A stretch of 64,000 nt of DNA, from positions 1 to 64,000 of the forward strand of contig DASXHD010000139.1 in the NCBI GenBank assembly GCA_036488725.1, given 5' to 3'. The position numbers and the translations under genes were made by a program. Below the pieces are notes generated by a model, which saw nothing but the letters and a program-made list of their open reading frames with translations, was not told the origin of the DNA and ran no database searches. The DNA is from DASXHD01 sp036488725 (GTDB lineage: Bacteria > Myxococcota_A > Polyangia > Polyangiales > Polyangiaceae). Below, in pieces: positions 15,459 to 23,939 of the stretch; within the stretch, counting starts at the first letter, position 1; the number at the start of each line of letters is the position of its first letter.

Positions 15459-16828
15459 AATTCGCGACGATCGCGAGCGTCCTGCTCGTCGCGTGCGCGG
15501 CGCAGCCTCGACTCGACCCTGCGATCGCCGCGGCGCCGCCGACCGAGCCGGCGGCCGTGCCGACCGTGACGGTGACGCCGCGCGCGTGCGACGCGGCAGA
15601 CGCGCGCGCGGTGCTCGCCGATCGCGATGCTCACGCGTCCGCTCGTCTTCGTTGCGCTTGGACCGCGGTCACGCCCGCTCACGGCGCGGTGATCCGAACG
15701 GCGATGCTCGACTGCGGTTTTCGTGGGGCGCCCCCGACGCCGGTCGCGCTTGGCGGCGGTCGCCTCGCCGCGGTCGCGCATCGGCCGGAGGGAGATTTCC
15801 TTCTCGTCGATGACGGCGCAGTCGAGGCGCTGCCTCGGCACGACGCGCTCGTCGTGACGCCGCGCGGGCCGACGACGATCCTCCATCTCGGCGCCGCGAC
15901 CATGCTTTGGTCCACGAGCTCGTGCGAGGTCGTCGACTTGCCCGGCGCGTTGACGAGCCCGTTCGCGGCGGACGACGGCACGGTGCGCGGATGGATCGAC
16001 GGGCGCACGGCCAAGCGCGCCGCGAACGGCATCTGGTCGATCGCCGAAGAGGATCCGGCGCTCGCGACGCTCGATGCGCGCGCGCCGCACGCCGTGCGAA
16101 ACGGTTTGGACGCGCGCGTCGAGGACCGCGCCGACGGCGATCTGTTTCGCATCGTCGCGCAGCGGTGGGGGTTCGCGGCGATCGTCGTGACGCAGACGGA
16201 GCCTCACGTGCAGCCCACGCAGATCTCGATCGCGCCGCCGGAGCACGGCGCAGGTCCGCGGGCACCGGTGGTCCTCTTGCGCGATGGGGTTCACCTCGCC
16301 GCCGGCGACAACCAGAGCATCATGGGTCGGACCGGAAAGCTGACGCTCCACGTGCCTGACGCGAGCCGCGGCTATCGCGAGCTCGACGTGCACGTCGGCG
16401 AGCAGCAGCACGACTGCTCGCAGTCGTATGACCAAGTCCGCGCGCACCCTTCGCGCGCGGAGTCGAATTACACCGACGGCATCGCGCTCGCGCGCACCGC
16501 CGACGACGTGCTCTGGCTCGTGACGCGTCGTCACCACGAGGCTTGCACTTTCGTGCTCGACCCCGAGCCCGAGATCGAGAGCGAAGGCCCGAGGCACCCG
16601 CCGCCCGAGCGGATGTGGCGCGGCGAGCTGCGCGAGGAGAGCGATGAAATCGTCGTCGCGGCGCTCGACGAAAAAACAGGCGCCACCGGAGCGGCGCTGC
16701 GCGTGCCCGTCGCCGCGTCCAAGCCCAACGGCGCCACGTGGCTCGTCGTGGGCGCGAGCGGCACGAACGTGCTCGCGGTTCTCGGCGGGTTCGCCGTTTG
16801 GATCGATACGTCGAAGGTGAGCCGATGA
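15455..16828 (+). CDS. Large lipoprotein, hypothetical
   Basis: A 457-residue lipoprotein (GTG start at 15455 overlapping the previous stop; GTG 15449 also possible). Signal peptide with lipobox LVAC, an Ala/Pro/Thr linker, then a strand-rich body with Trp/Gly-containing repeats (TMLWSTSSCEV, RGWIDGRTAKR) that could form a propeller. A His/Cys segment, HDCSQSYDQVRAH, lies near residue 310. Function unknown. It ends in ATGA overlapping the following lipoprotein gene, so the three genes form one translationally coupled operon. Confidence 0.8.
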   Translation: MKFATIASVLLVACAAQPRLDPAIAAAPPTEPAAVPTVTVTPRACDAADARAVLADRDAHASARLRCAWTAVTPAHGAVIRTAMLDCGFRGAPPTPVALGGGRLAAVAHRPEGDFLLVDDGAVEALPRHDALVVTPRGPTTILHLGAATMLWSTSSCEVVDLPGALTSPFAADDGTVRGWIDGRTAKRAANGIWSIAEEDPALATLDARAPHAVRNGLDARVEDRADGDLFRIVAQRWGFAAIVVTQTEPHVQPTQISIAPPEHGAGPRAPVVLLRDGVHLAAGDNQSIMGRTGKLTLHVPDASRGYRELDVHVGEQQHDCSQSYDQVRAHPSRAESNYTDGIALARTADDVLWLVTRRHHEACTFVLDPEPEIESEGPRHPPPERMWRGELREESDEIVVAALDEKTGATGAALRVPVAASKPNGATWLVVGASGTNVLAVLGGFAVWIDTSKVSR

Positions 16829-18198
16829 GACGCGCCGTGTGGCTGCTCGCGGCGTCGGCTTGCGCTTCGTCCCCGACGCCGCCCGTCGCGCGGGTCGAGG
16901 CGCCGGTCGTGCAGCCCATCGCTGCGCCCGAGCGCGCGTCGATGCTCTCGGGAACGCCCGCGCGCGTCCAAGTCGACACCGGACCCGACACGGCGCTCGA
17001 GCCCTGCACGACGGCGAAGGGCGAGCGCGACGGCATCGCCGTGACGACGCTCGAGTGCCCCACGTTCAACGGCGCGTCGGCGTTCGCGTCCGCGGCGGAG
17101 GGAACTTGGGCGGCGATCTTCAGCCAGACGAGCTCGCTCCTCGTGACCTTTCCACGCGGAGGCGCGCCGCGGGTCGAGCGCTTACCGTTATGGACCCCGC
17201 TCTCGCTCTCGCCGCGTCCCGACGGTTTCGACGTCGCAACGTCGCACGCGTGGAGCTCGCGCGGCCGCGGCGCGTGGACGACGATCGCAGAGCTGCCGAC
17301 CTCGGTGACCGCGGTGGCGTGGGTTTGGGACGCCTCGGGGCCGCGCATTTGGGGACGCATCGAGGGCCGGGGGCTCGAGACCTTTCGATGGGCGAACGGC
17401 GCGTGGACGACGACGACGTTCTGGCCGTCGCCCTCGCGCAAAGGCCCCGCGCCCTCCGACTTCACGGCGACGCGGCTCGGCGACGCCGTCTTCTTCGCGT
17501 ATCGGCCGAAGTACGACGGGACCGACGGGCTCTTCGTCCAGCGCGAGGGCGGCGCTGCGGTGCGGGCGCTTTCATCGGCTGCGCCGCCGAGCCACCCGAG
17601 CCTCGCGCTCCTGTCGAAGGAGACGTGGCCGCTCGTCGCCGTGCAATCGCGCTACGATCTCATCGTGGCCGCGCCGGTGCCGACGGCAACTGGCGTCGCA
17701 TATGCCGCCGCGATCGCACCCGGAACGGAGCCGCGCGCGATCGTGCGACCGCCGCCCGCGAGGAGCGACCGCGAGCCCACGATGCGTGACGGCGTCGCGC
17801 GATGCAGCGAGGCGCTCGATACCGTCTCGTCGGATCAGTTCTTCTCGCCCGTGATCGTGACGCGCGCCGGCCGCGCGCTGCTGGTCTTCGTTCGGCGTCA
17901 CGTCGCGCGGCGTCATCGCTGGACGTTGATCCCGACGCGGGAGCGCTCGTTCTGCGATTGGCTCGAAGAGCGAGCGACCGATACGACGGAGGTGGTCGTC
18001 GCCGACCTCACCGTCGGCGCGGCGCCGGCCGCGCGTGCTCTCTTGGCAGTTCCGATCCGAGCGCGCGTTTTCGAGAGCCAAGAGCCACGTCTCGGCGCGG
18101 CGTTCATCGGTGACACGTTGGACGTCATGGTGGCCACCGGCCCCATGCTCGAGCACCTGACGATCGAAGCGCGCCGCGTGTCCACCGAGTCCCGATGA
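16825..18198 (+). CDS. Large lipoprotein, hypothetical, operon partner
   Basis: A 457-residue lipoprotein starting at ATG 16825 (ATGA overlap with the gene before). Signal peptide MRRAVWLLAASAC ends in the lipobox; the mature protein has repeated Trp-containing strands (GTWAAIFSQTSSLLVTF, GAWTTIAELP, GAWTTTTFWP) consistent with a propeller. It has the same length as its upstream partner but no obvious identity to it. It is the last gene of the coupled trio. Confidence 0.8.
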   Translation: MRRAVWLLAASACASSPTPPVARVEAPVVQPIAAPERASMLSGTPARVQVDTGPDTALEPCTTAKGERDGIAVTTLECPTFNGASAFASAAEGTWAAIFSQTSSLLVTFPRGGAPRVERLPLWTPLSLSPRPDGFDVATSHAWSSRGRGAWTTIAELPTSVTAVAWVWDASGPRIWGRIEGRGLETFRWANGAWTTTTFWPSPSRKGPAPSDFTATRLGDAVFFAYRPKYDGTDGLFVQREGGAAVRALSSAAPPSHPSLALLSKETWPLVAVQSRYDLIVAAPVPTATGVAYAAAIAPGTEPRAIVRPPPARSDREPTMRDGVARCSEALDTVSSDQFFSPVIVTRAGRALLVFVRRHVARRHRWTLIPTRERSFCDWLEERATDTTEVVVADLTVGAAPAARALLAVPIRARVFESQEPRLGAAFIGDTLDVMVATGPMLEHLTIEARRVSTESR

Positions 18199-18209
18199 GC
18201 GCACGCCGC

Positions 18210-18509
18210 TCAGTCGCGCGGCAGCTCGATCTTCGGCTTCTTCGGGTGACGCTTGTAGAGGAGGAACGTCCGGCCGAGCACTTGCGCGAGGCTGCTGCTC
18301 GTCTTGCTCGCGAGCTCGGACGCGGCGTCTTTGCGATCGACGGGCGCTTCGCTCTGCACGCGGACTTTGATCAGCTCGTGCGCGAGCAGCGCTGCGCGCG
18401 TCGCGTCGACCACCCCGTCGGTGATGCCGTCTTTGCCGATGGACACGACGGGTGAAAGTTCGTGGCCGAGCGCTCGAAGGCGCCGCGCTGCTTTGCCGGA
18501 CAGGCTCAT
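18210..18509 (-). CDS. yhbY: YhbY-family RNA-binding protein (CRM domain)
   Basis: A 99-residue protein, the usual YhbY length, starting at ATG 18509. The single CRM domain covers almost the whole protein: ALGHELSPVVSIGKDGITDG near the N-terminus, HELIKVRVQSE in the middle (the GxxG/KVR RNA-binding face) and QVLGRTFLLYKRHPKKPKI at the end. YhbY associates with the 50S ribosomal subunit precursor and is thought to assist ribosome assembly. It is convergent with the lipoprotein operon, 11 bp apart. Confidence 0.9.
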   Translation of the reverse strand: MSLSGKAARRLRALGHELSPVVSIGKDGITDGVVDATRAALLAHELIKVRVQSEAPVDRKDAASELASKTSSSLAQVLGRTFLLYKRHPKKPKIELPRD

Positions 18510-18537
18510 GTCGCGGCGTTTAGCACGCCGCCGGACC

Positions 18538-18774
18538 TCACGGGCACGTCGTCTGAACAAGCTCGGTCGCGTAGGCCTCGTGGTCACCCAGCGTGCCGTC
18601 GAGCTTGGACGGGGCGGTGCGCAGGAGGAATGATCGACGACTTCGCGTGATGGACCTGCTGGCCGCGCAGCGTCTCGGCGGGCGCGTTCATCCACGCGTG
18701 CCACGAGCACGTCACACGGACTGCCGCCGTCGCTCGCGGAACGGCGTGCGCGTCGCTCAGATCGCTTTTTTGGA
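18538..18774 (-). pseudogene. Frameshifted C-terminal gene remnant
   Basis: On the minus strand, one frame from about 18774 reads RVTCSWHAWMNAPAETLR and on to HHAKSSI. About 18625-18640 the sense continues in a different frame as LLRTAPSKLDGTLGDHEA and YATELVQTTCP before TGA 18538. Both halves show coding-like third positions and join into one sensible sequence if a single base is added or removed. No start codon with a domain is present upstream, because the Kir channel gene ends at 18775. This is therefore a decayed tail of a secreted Cys-containing protein of unknown family. Confidence 0.45.
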
Positions 18775-19638
18775 TCAGGTCGCGTCGAGCGCTTCGATGT
18801 CGTGAAAGCGCTCGTAGTCGATGACGCGCGTGCCGTCTGGTCTCACCCGCAAGATGTCGGCGAAGCGTGCATTCTGCACGATGTCGTCGATCGTGTAGCG
18901 CACGCGCGCGTGGATGGTCTGCGCGAGCGTCTCGTCGACGCCGGTGAGCGTGAGATAAATCTCGACGCCGCGGCTCCGGAGGCTCTCGAGCGCACCGTCG
19001 CCGAAGAACGGGCTCTTCTCGTCGATGCGATGCAGCGCGGTCCAGCTGTGCGAAAAGAGGTGGTTCGTGCTCATGACGAGCGGCAGCGAGTGAGGGCGGC
19101 CGACGACGTCGCCTTCGAGCGTCTTTTCGGTGACGAGCAGCAGCGCGTGGAGCGTCGCTTCAGCCATTCGGTTGCGACGGAAGTTCGCGACGCGAAACAT
19201 CAGATGCGGGACTCCGTCGCGCGGGCCGATGACGGCCTTCTCGGAAAATAAGATGCGCGCGGTGGGTCGCGCGAAGCGCGCGAACGTGAGGCCGGTGACG
19301 AGCGCCGTGAAGAGGAGCCCGACGAGCGACTCGACGGAGACGACGACGTTGGCGAGGTGCGTCGCCGGAACCATGACGCCGTAGCCGATCGTGCCGAGCG
19401 TCTGGACGCTGAAGAAGAAGCGATCCGCAAACCCGTCGGCGTTGCGGATCGCTCCCGACTCCAGCGAGTAGACGCCGGCGAAAAGCGCGTTCACCAGCAC
19501 GAACGCGACCGTGACCGTCGCGAAAAAATGCGGCCACGTACGCGTCAGGATCCAGTGGTACGCGTCCTCGAGAGGCGAAAGCGCGCGAGCCCTCGCCTCG
19601 ACGCGCGGCACCTGCGCTCGATCGAAGCGTCTCTTCAA
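18775..19638 (-). CDS. Inward-rectifier (Kir/KirBac) potassium channel
   Basis: A 287-residue membrane protein. Helix M1 at about 32-55, pore loop with selectivity filter TIGYG near residue 88, helix M2 at about 105-128, then a C-terminal cytoplasmic immunoglobulin-like Kir domain (FRVANFRRNRMAEATLHALL ... VEIYLTLTGVDETLAQT). Length is close to KirBac proteins (about 300). The start is taken as TTG 19638 because it overlaps the OsmC stop (TTGA), implying translational coupling. These channels conduct K+ inward; the OsmC link suggests a role in osmotic or oxidative stress. Confidence 0.9.
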   Translation of the reverse strand: MKRRFDRAQVPRVEARARALSPLEDAYHWILTRTWPHFFATVTVAFVLVNALFAGVYSLESGAIRNADGFADRFFFSVQTLGTIGYGVMVPATHLANVVVSVESLVGLLFTALVTGLTFARFARPTARILFSEKAVIGPRDGVPHLMFRVANFRRNRMAEATLHALLLVTEKTLEGDVVGRPHSLPLVMSTNHLFSHSWTALHRIDEKSPFFGDGALESLRSRGVEIYLTLTGVDETLAQTIHARVRYTIDDIVQNARFADILRVRPDGTRVIDYERFHDIEALDAT

Positions 19639-20048
19639 GTGACGATTTTCAATTCGAGCGCGATGTCGAGCTTGAGCACCTTCGAGATCGGGCAACCCGC
19701 TTTTGCGGCCGCCGCGGCCTCTTCGATCTTCGCCTTGTCGGCGCCGCGCGCTTTGACGGTCGTCGTGAGCGCGCTCTTGGTGAGCGTGAGGTTCTCGAAG
19801 GTGATGTCGCAGGTCGTCTCGATCGACTCGGGCGTGATCCCGCGCTCGCCGAGCTGCGCGCCGATGGCCATGCTGAAGCAGCTCGCGTGGGCGGCTGCGA
19901 TGAGCTCCTCGGGGTTCGCGCCCGGCGTCCCCTCGAAGCGCGTCTTGAAACTGTAGGCCATTCCTTTGATCGCACCGCTGGCGACCCCGAACGACCCTTT
20001 GCCTTCTTTGAGGCTTCCTTCCCATACGGCATTGGCGCTGCGCTTCAT
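19635..20048 (-). CDS. OsmC-family peroxiredoxin-like protein
   Basis: A 137-residue protein of normal OsmC length, starting at ATG 20048 with GGAGG six bases upstream. The two catalytic Cys are C57 (AAAHASCFSMAIG) and C119 (AKAGCPISK), as in OsmC/Ohr hydroperoxide reductases, which reduce organic peroxides in the cytoplasm. It is divergent from a LysR regulator with about 100 bp between starts, the usual arrangement for a regulator and its target, and its stop overlaps the Kir channel start. Confidence 0.9.
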   Translation of the reverse strand: MKRSANAVWEGSLKEGKGSFGVASGAIKGMAYSFKTRFEGTPGANPEELIAAAHASCFSMAIGAQLGERGITPESIETTCDITFENLTLTKSALTTTVKARGADKAKIEEAAAAAKAGCPISKVLKLDIALELKIVT

Positions 20049-20133
20049 GTTCGTCCTCCGTTTCTGTCGGCTTCCGTATCACTTCTTCTCTTCGCTCGAC
20101 AACGCCGTGCCGGGTGGATTCTATTGTGAACGT

Positions 20134-20145
20134 GATTCATGAATC
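20134..20145. promoter_or_regulatory. Palindrome in the OsmC-LysR divergent region
   Basis: GATTCATGAATC is a perfect 12-bp palindrome within the intergenic region between the divergent osmC-like and lysR-like genes, just upstream of the preferred LysR start. This is where LysR proteins usually bind to control themselves and the divergent target. If translation begins at the upstream GTG (20114) the palindrome would be inside the coding region. Confidence 0.4.
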
Positions 20146-20149
20146 GGCG

Positions 20150-20992
20150 ATGGAGGGGATTCGGCTGCTCGTCGCGATCGCCGACGGCGGCTCGTTCACG
20201 GCGGCCGGCGCGCGCCTCGCTCTGACGCCTTCCGCGGTAAGCAAGGCGGTGACGCGTGTCGAGGCGCGGCTCGGGGTTCGGCTGCTCCACCGGACGACGC
20301 GGCGGGTGGCGTTCACCGACGCCGGCGAGGCGTACGTCGCGCGCGGCCGGCAGCTCCTCGCCGACGTCGAAGGGCTCGAGCGCGAGACGTCCTCGCGCGA
20401 CGCGGCGATGCGCGGGACGCTCCGGATCTCGGCGCCGACGGTCTACGGCTCGGTGAAGATCGCGCCGTTGCTCGTCGCGTTCGCGCGCAAGCACCCGGAG
20501 CTCGAGGTGCACCTCGAGTGCGACGACCGACTCGTGGACATCGTCGCGGAGCGCATCGACGTCGCGGTGCGCATGCTCTCGGAGCTGCCGGCAGAGTTCG
20601 TCGCTCGCGCGCTCGGCGAGGATCGACGCGGTCTCTACGCGAGCCCCGGCTACTTGCGTCGCGCGCGTGCACCGCGCACGCCGGACGATCTCGCGTCGCA
20701 CGCCCTCATCGCGTACCGCGGCGCGCCGACCCCGCTGCGACGCGGGCGCGTCGTCTTCGCGACCGACAGCATCCTCGCGGCGCGCGAAGCGGCGCGCGGC
20801 GGGCTCGGCATCGCCGAGCTACCGCATTACCTCGCGCAGGGCGACGCGGAGGCCGGCGCGCTGCGCGAGGTCCTTCCCGGTGCGCTTTCTGCGAAGCGGA
20901 AAATCTACGCGCTCTATCTACCCTCGCGTTACTTGCCGCCCCAGGTGCGCGCGTTCGTCGACCTGCTCGTGCGCGACGCTTCGCACGTCTAG
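20150..20992 (+). CDS. LysR-family transcriptional regulator
   Basis: A 280-residue DNA-binding protein. The N-terminal winged helix-turn-helix is typical (LLVAIADGGSFTAAGARL, then LTPSAVSKAVTRVEARLG), followed by a periplasmic-binding-like effector domain from about residue 80. ATG 20150 is used because the LysR HTH normally begins within the first few residues; GTG 20114 in frame would add 12 residues. It is divergent from the OsmC-Kir operon and probably controls it. Its stop overlaps an orphan MYXO-CTERM coding remnant on the other strand. Confidence 0.85.
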   Translation: MEGIRLLVAIADGGSFTAAGARLALTPSAVSKAVTRVEARLGVRLLHRTTRRVAFTDAGEAYVARGRQLLADVEGLERETSSRDAAMRGTLRISAPTVYGSVKIAPLLVAFARKHPELEVHLECDDRLVDIVAERIDVAVRMLSELPAEFVARALGEDRRGLYASPGYLRRARAPRTPDDLASHALIAYRGAPTPLRRGRVVFATDSILAAREAARGGLGIAELPHYLAQGDAEAGALREVLPGALSAKRKIYALYLPSRYLPPQVRAFVDLLVRDASHV

Positions 20993-21199
20993 CGACGAGA
21001 GCGGCGGGCAACGCACAGCCCGAGCGCGGCGAGTAGCAAGAGAATCGACGCTCGCGTGGCTCGCTGCGTCGCGACGACGGAGCACCCGGACGACGACGTC
21101 GACGTGCCCGCGTCGTTCGACGACGCATCGCCTTGGGACGACGGCTGGTCCGCCGCGTCGCTCGATGCGTCGACCGCGCGACCGCGACTTCGTTGGGGT
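20989..21199 (-). pseudogene. Orphan MYXO-CTERM tail, remnant of a surface protein
   Basis: On the minus strand, a frame ending at TAG 20989 encodes a Ser/Asp/Ala linker (DASSDAADQPSSQGDASS) followed by SSSGCSVV, a hydrophobic helix (ASILLLLAALGLCV) and ARRSRR. This is exactly the layout of a MYXO-CTERM sorting tag. There is no start codon or N-terminal domain: just upstream lies the DoxX gene in another frame. It is the left-over anchor of a deleted or truncated surface protein, or it belongs to DoxX by an undetected frameshift. Confidence 0.5.
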
Positions 21200-21619
21200 T
21201 CACGAAGGGACGAGCGCGCGCGCCGGTGCGATCGCCGGCTCGCTCTTCGGAGACGCGAGACGCCGGTCGGCGGGGCGGAGCCAATACGACGTGAGCGCGA
21301 CGCCGAGAAACACGATCGGGATGATCGGTTTGGGAAGCGCGTCGCCGTGGAACAAGTGCGACGCGAGCCCGCCGGTGAGATCGAAGACGATGCCCGCATA
21401 CGCCCACTCCTTGAGCCGCGGCAGGCCGGGCGAGAGCAGCACGACGACCGCGCCGGCCTTCCACACGCCGAGGATGGTCGCGACGTACGCCGGATAACCG
21501 AGGCTCGCGAGCGTGATGTGCGCCGGCCCGACGCCGAAGAGGTCCATCACCGAGCTCAGCGTGTAGAGCGCGCTGAAGAGTCCCACCGTGATCCAGTAGC
21601 CGAGGTTCGTCTTTTTCAT
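21200..21619 (-). CDS. DoxX-like (DoxX_2) membrane protein
   Basis: A 139-residue protein with four transmembrane helices (about 10-25, 47-66, 75-92, 100-118) and the DoxX-like pattern GYPAYVATILGVWKAGAVVVLL. Start at ATG 21619 with AAGGAG five bases upstream. DoxX-like proteins are small quinone- or redox-associated membrane proteins; their exact activity is uncertain. The C-terminal 20 residues are polar. A frameshift to join the downstream MYXO-CTERM tail frame is conceivable but not shown. Confidence 0.85.
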   Translation of the reverse strand: MKKTNLGYWITVGLFSALYTLSSVMDLFGVGPAHITLASLGYPAYVATILGVWKAGAVVVLLSPGLPRLKEWAYAGIVFDLTGGLASHLFHGDALPKPIIPIVFLGVALTSYWLRPADRRLASPKSEPAIAPARALVPS

Positions 21620-21708
21620 GACTGCTCCTTGTTTTCAGTTGGACTCGGCACCCGGCGAGTTTGTGACCGCCGCTGGACTCGAGCTGCCGCGGGGCGCATT
21701 CTCGGCGC

Positions 21709-23511
21709 ATGAAACGTGCGGCGGCGCTTTTGCTCATCCTCCTCGCATGTGGAAACGACGGCGGCTCTCAGCCCGACGCCTCGCTCGACGGATCGACCGA
21801 CGCTCCCGTCGACGCGACCGCGAGCGACGCGGGCGCCGACGCGTGGGCGCCGCTCCCTCCGACGCCGGCCACGCCCGAGCTCTGGTATTGGCACCACTCT
21901 TATCTCTCGACGACCAACGCGAGCGAGCCCGCGAAGAGCGAGGCGCTGATCGATCAAGCGGTGGCCGCGGGCTACACCGGTCTCGCGCTCTGGGATTCGG
22001 CGCAATCGTATTTGAATTTGCCCAATTGGGATCCGACCCCGCTGAAGACCGTGATTGCGTACGCGAAGTCGAAGGGGCTCGCCGTGCTCGCCGCGACCGC
22101 GCCGTACGGATACTCGAACGACGCGCTCAAGACCGATCCGAACTTGGCCGAAGGTCAGCGCGTGATCGGCACGCAGTACAAAGTCGTCGGTAGCTCGCTC
22201 GCGATCCAGAATTCGCTCGCGCCGCTCGAGGACGGCTCGTTCACCGGCGGCGGCAGCGCGTGGTTCAAAATCGGCGATGCGTGTTTCGGCACGGACACGT
22301 CCGGCCGCACCGACTCGGCGGCCGCGAAGCTCTCGGCGACGACCGCCAACTGTCGCCTCACGCAAGCGATGACGCTCACGCCGTGGCGTCTTTATCATCT
22401 CCGCTTCTACGTGAAATCGGCCGGATTCGGCGGCGGCGCGATGCAAGTCGAGATGCTCGATCTCCAGCACCCGAACGCCGCGAGCCGTCTCGACGTCAAC
22501 GTGAGCGTCGCGCCGACGCAGGGCTATACGCAATACGACTTCACCTTCAACAGCCGCGAGAGCACGAGCGCATCGATCTACATGGGCGTCTGGGGCGGCT
22601 TCTCCGGCACGCTTTGGGTCGACGACATTTCGGCGGAGGAGACGGGATTGATCAACGTGCTTCGCCGAGGCGGCACGCCGCTCAAAATTTACGACGGCGC
22701 GACGACGTACGCCGAAGGCGCGGACTACGATCCGATCAGCGATCCGGCGCTCGCGGCGTCGCCGGGCAATTACGACTATTGGCACGCGCCCCCCGCCGTC
22801 ACGCTCCCGGCCGGCACGAAGCTCCAACAAGGCGCGACCGTCAGCGTCGACTCGTATTCGGTCTTTCCCTCGTTCACCGGGCAAGTCGGCATGTGCCTCA
22901 CCGATCCCGGCGTCGACGCGTGGGTCACGAAGAACGCGCAGCTCCTCGCATCGGCGTTTCCGCCGGGCTCGGGCGTCTTCATGCAATACGACGAGATGCG
23001 GCACGGAAACTCGTGCGAGCTCTGTCGCTCGAAGAACCTCGACGCCGGACCGCTCTTCGCGTGGAACGTCGCGCACGCGTGGGGCCTCGTCTCGGCCACG
23101 ATGCCCGGCTCGCGCGGCTACGTGTGGAACGACATGTTCGACCCGAACATGAACGCGCACGACGCTTATTACGACGTCGAGGGCGACATCACGGGATCGT
23201 GGGCGGGTCTCCAGCCCGGGTTCGTCATCATGAACTGGAACGTCGGGAGCGCCGCGGGTCTCACGAAATCGCTCCAATGGTTTTCGGGCACGCAAAGCGG
23301 TCAACCGCACGCGTTTCAACAAATCATCGCCGGCTATTACGACAGCGGCGACGGCGCGGCATCGGCGACGCTGGAGATGAACGCCGCGATGGGCATCAAA
23401 GGCGTCACCGGCGTGATGTACACGTCGTGGGTCGACGACTATTCGCAGCTGGCCGCATACGCGAACGCCGTGAAGGCCGCGTGGCCCGCATACAAAACGA
23501 GCGCGCCGTAA
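21709..23511 (+). CDS. Putative glycoside hydrolase-like lipoprotein with inserted jelly-roll domain
   Basis: A 600-residue lipoprotein: lipobox LLAC, Asp/Ala linker to about residue 50, then a TIM-barrel-like beginning (TPELWYWHHSYLS, ALIDQAVAAGYTGLALWD, PLKTVIAYAKSKGLAVLAAT). A strand-rich carbohydrate-binding-like insertion lies at about 155-310, after which the barrel resumes (FMQYDEMRHGNSCELCRS, RGYVWNDMFDPNMNAHDAYY, GVMYTSWVDDYSQLAAY). Conserved acidic residues at barrel ends (QYDEM, WNDMFD) could be catalytic. Family not assigned; likely acts on polysaccharide at the cell surface. Confidence 0.75.
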   Translation: MKRAAALLLILLACGNDGGSQPDASLDGSTDAPVDATASDAGADAWAPLPPTPATPELWYWHHSYLSTTNASEPAKSEALIDQAVAAGYTGLALWDSAQSYLNLPNWDPTPLKTVIAYAKSKGLAVLAATAPYGYSNDALKTDPNLAEGQRVIGTQYKVVGSSLAIQNSLAPLEDGSFTGGGSAWFKIGDACFGTDTSGRTDSAAAKLSATTANCRLTQAMTLTPWRLYHLRFYVKSAGFGGGAMQVEMLDLQHPNAASRLDVNVSVAPTQGYTQYDFTFNSRESTSASIYMGVWGGFSGTLWVDDISAEETGLINVLRRGGTPLKIYDGATTYAEGADYDPISDPALAASPGNYDYWHAPPAVTLPAGTKLQQGATVSVDSYSVFPSFTGQVGMCLTDPGVDAWVTKNAQLLASAFPPGSGVFMQYDEMRHGNSCELCRSKNLDAGPLFAWNVAHAWGLVSATMPGSRGYVWNDMFDPNMNAHDAYYDVEGDITGSWAGLQPGFVIMNWNVGSAAGLTKSLQWFSGTQSGQPHAFQQIIAGYYDSGDGAASATLEMNAAMGIKGVTGVMYTSWVDDYSQLAAYANAVKAAWPAYKTSAP

Positions 23512-23519
23512 CCCCAGCC

Positions 23520-23939
23520 TCACCTCTTCAGGCGTGCTTTGAGCTCCGCGAGATCATCGTCGATCGACGCGTCGGCGTCCTCGACCGGGGCGGGCTCCGG
23601 CTCGATCCTGACCTTCAGCGCGGGCGCCTCGCGCGGCGCAGTCACTTCGATTTTCTTTCGCGACGCGCGGCGCGCGCGCCAGCGACGGCGAACGTACAGC
23701 CCGGCGACGCCGACGAACCCGAGCAAGAGCGACCAATACCAATAATGGAGCATCAGTCCGAGCAGGCCCACCACGACGAGCGCGCCGATCGCGATTTGCG
23801 CGATTCGTTTGTTCCGTTTGCGCTTCGAGAGGGCGTCTTGCTCGGCCGGATCCGCGAGCGCGCGCTCGGCGGCGTGCTTCGCGAGCGCGAAGGCGGCCTT
23901 CGCGCGAAGCTCGTCGGTGGGCTTCTCGGCGTCGCTCAT
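23520..23939 (-). CDS. Small two-helix membrane protein, hypothetical
   Basis: A 139-residue protein: helical charged N-terminus (DELRAKAAFALAKHAAERAL), two adjacent transmembrane helices (about 48-64 and 66-83), a very basic segment (RRRWRARRASRKK) and an acidic C-terminal tail ending in a coiled-coil-like stretch. No family is recognised. Its start overlaps the stop of the DUF2127 gene (ATGA at 23936-23939), so the two are co-translated and may act together. Confidence 0.75.
   Translation of the reverse strand: MSDAEKPTDELRAKAAFALAKHAAERALADPAEQDALSKRKRNKRIAQIAIGALVVVGLLGLMLHYWYWSLLLGFVGVAGLYVRRRWRARRASRKKIEVTAPREAPALKVRIEPEPAPVEDADASIDDDLAELKARLKR

Noticed and set aside
18769..18780. T-run (six T) as a possible intrinsic terminator between the frameshifted remnant and the Kir gene
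   Set aside because: No adjacent stem of useful length can be formed on either strand.
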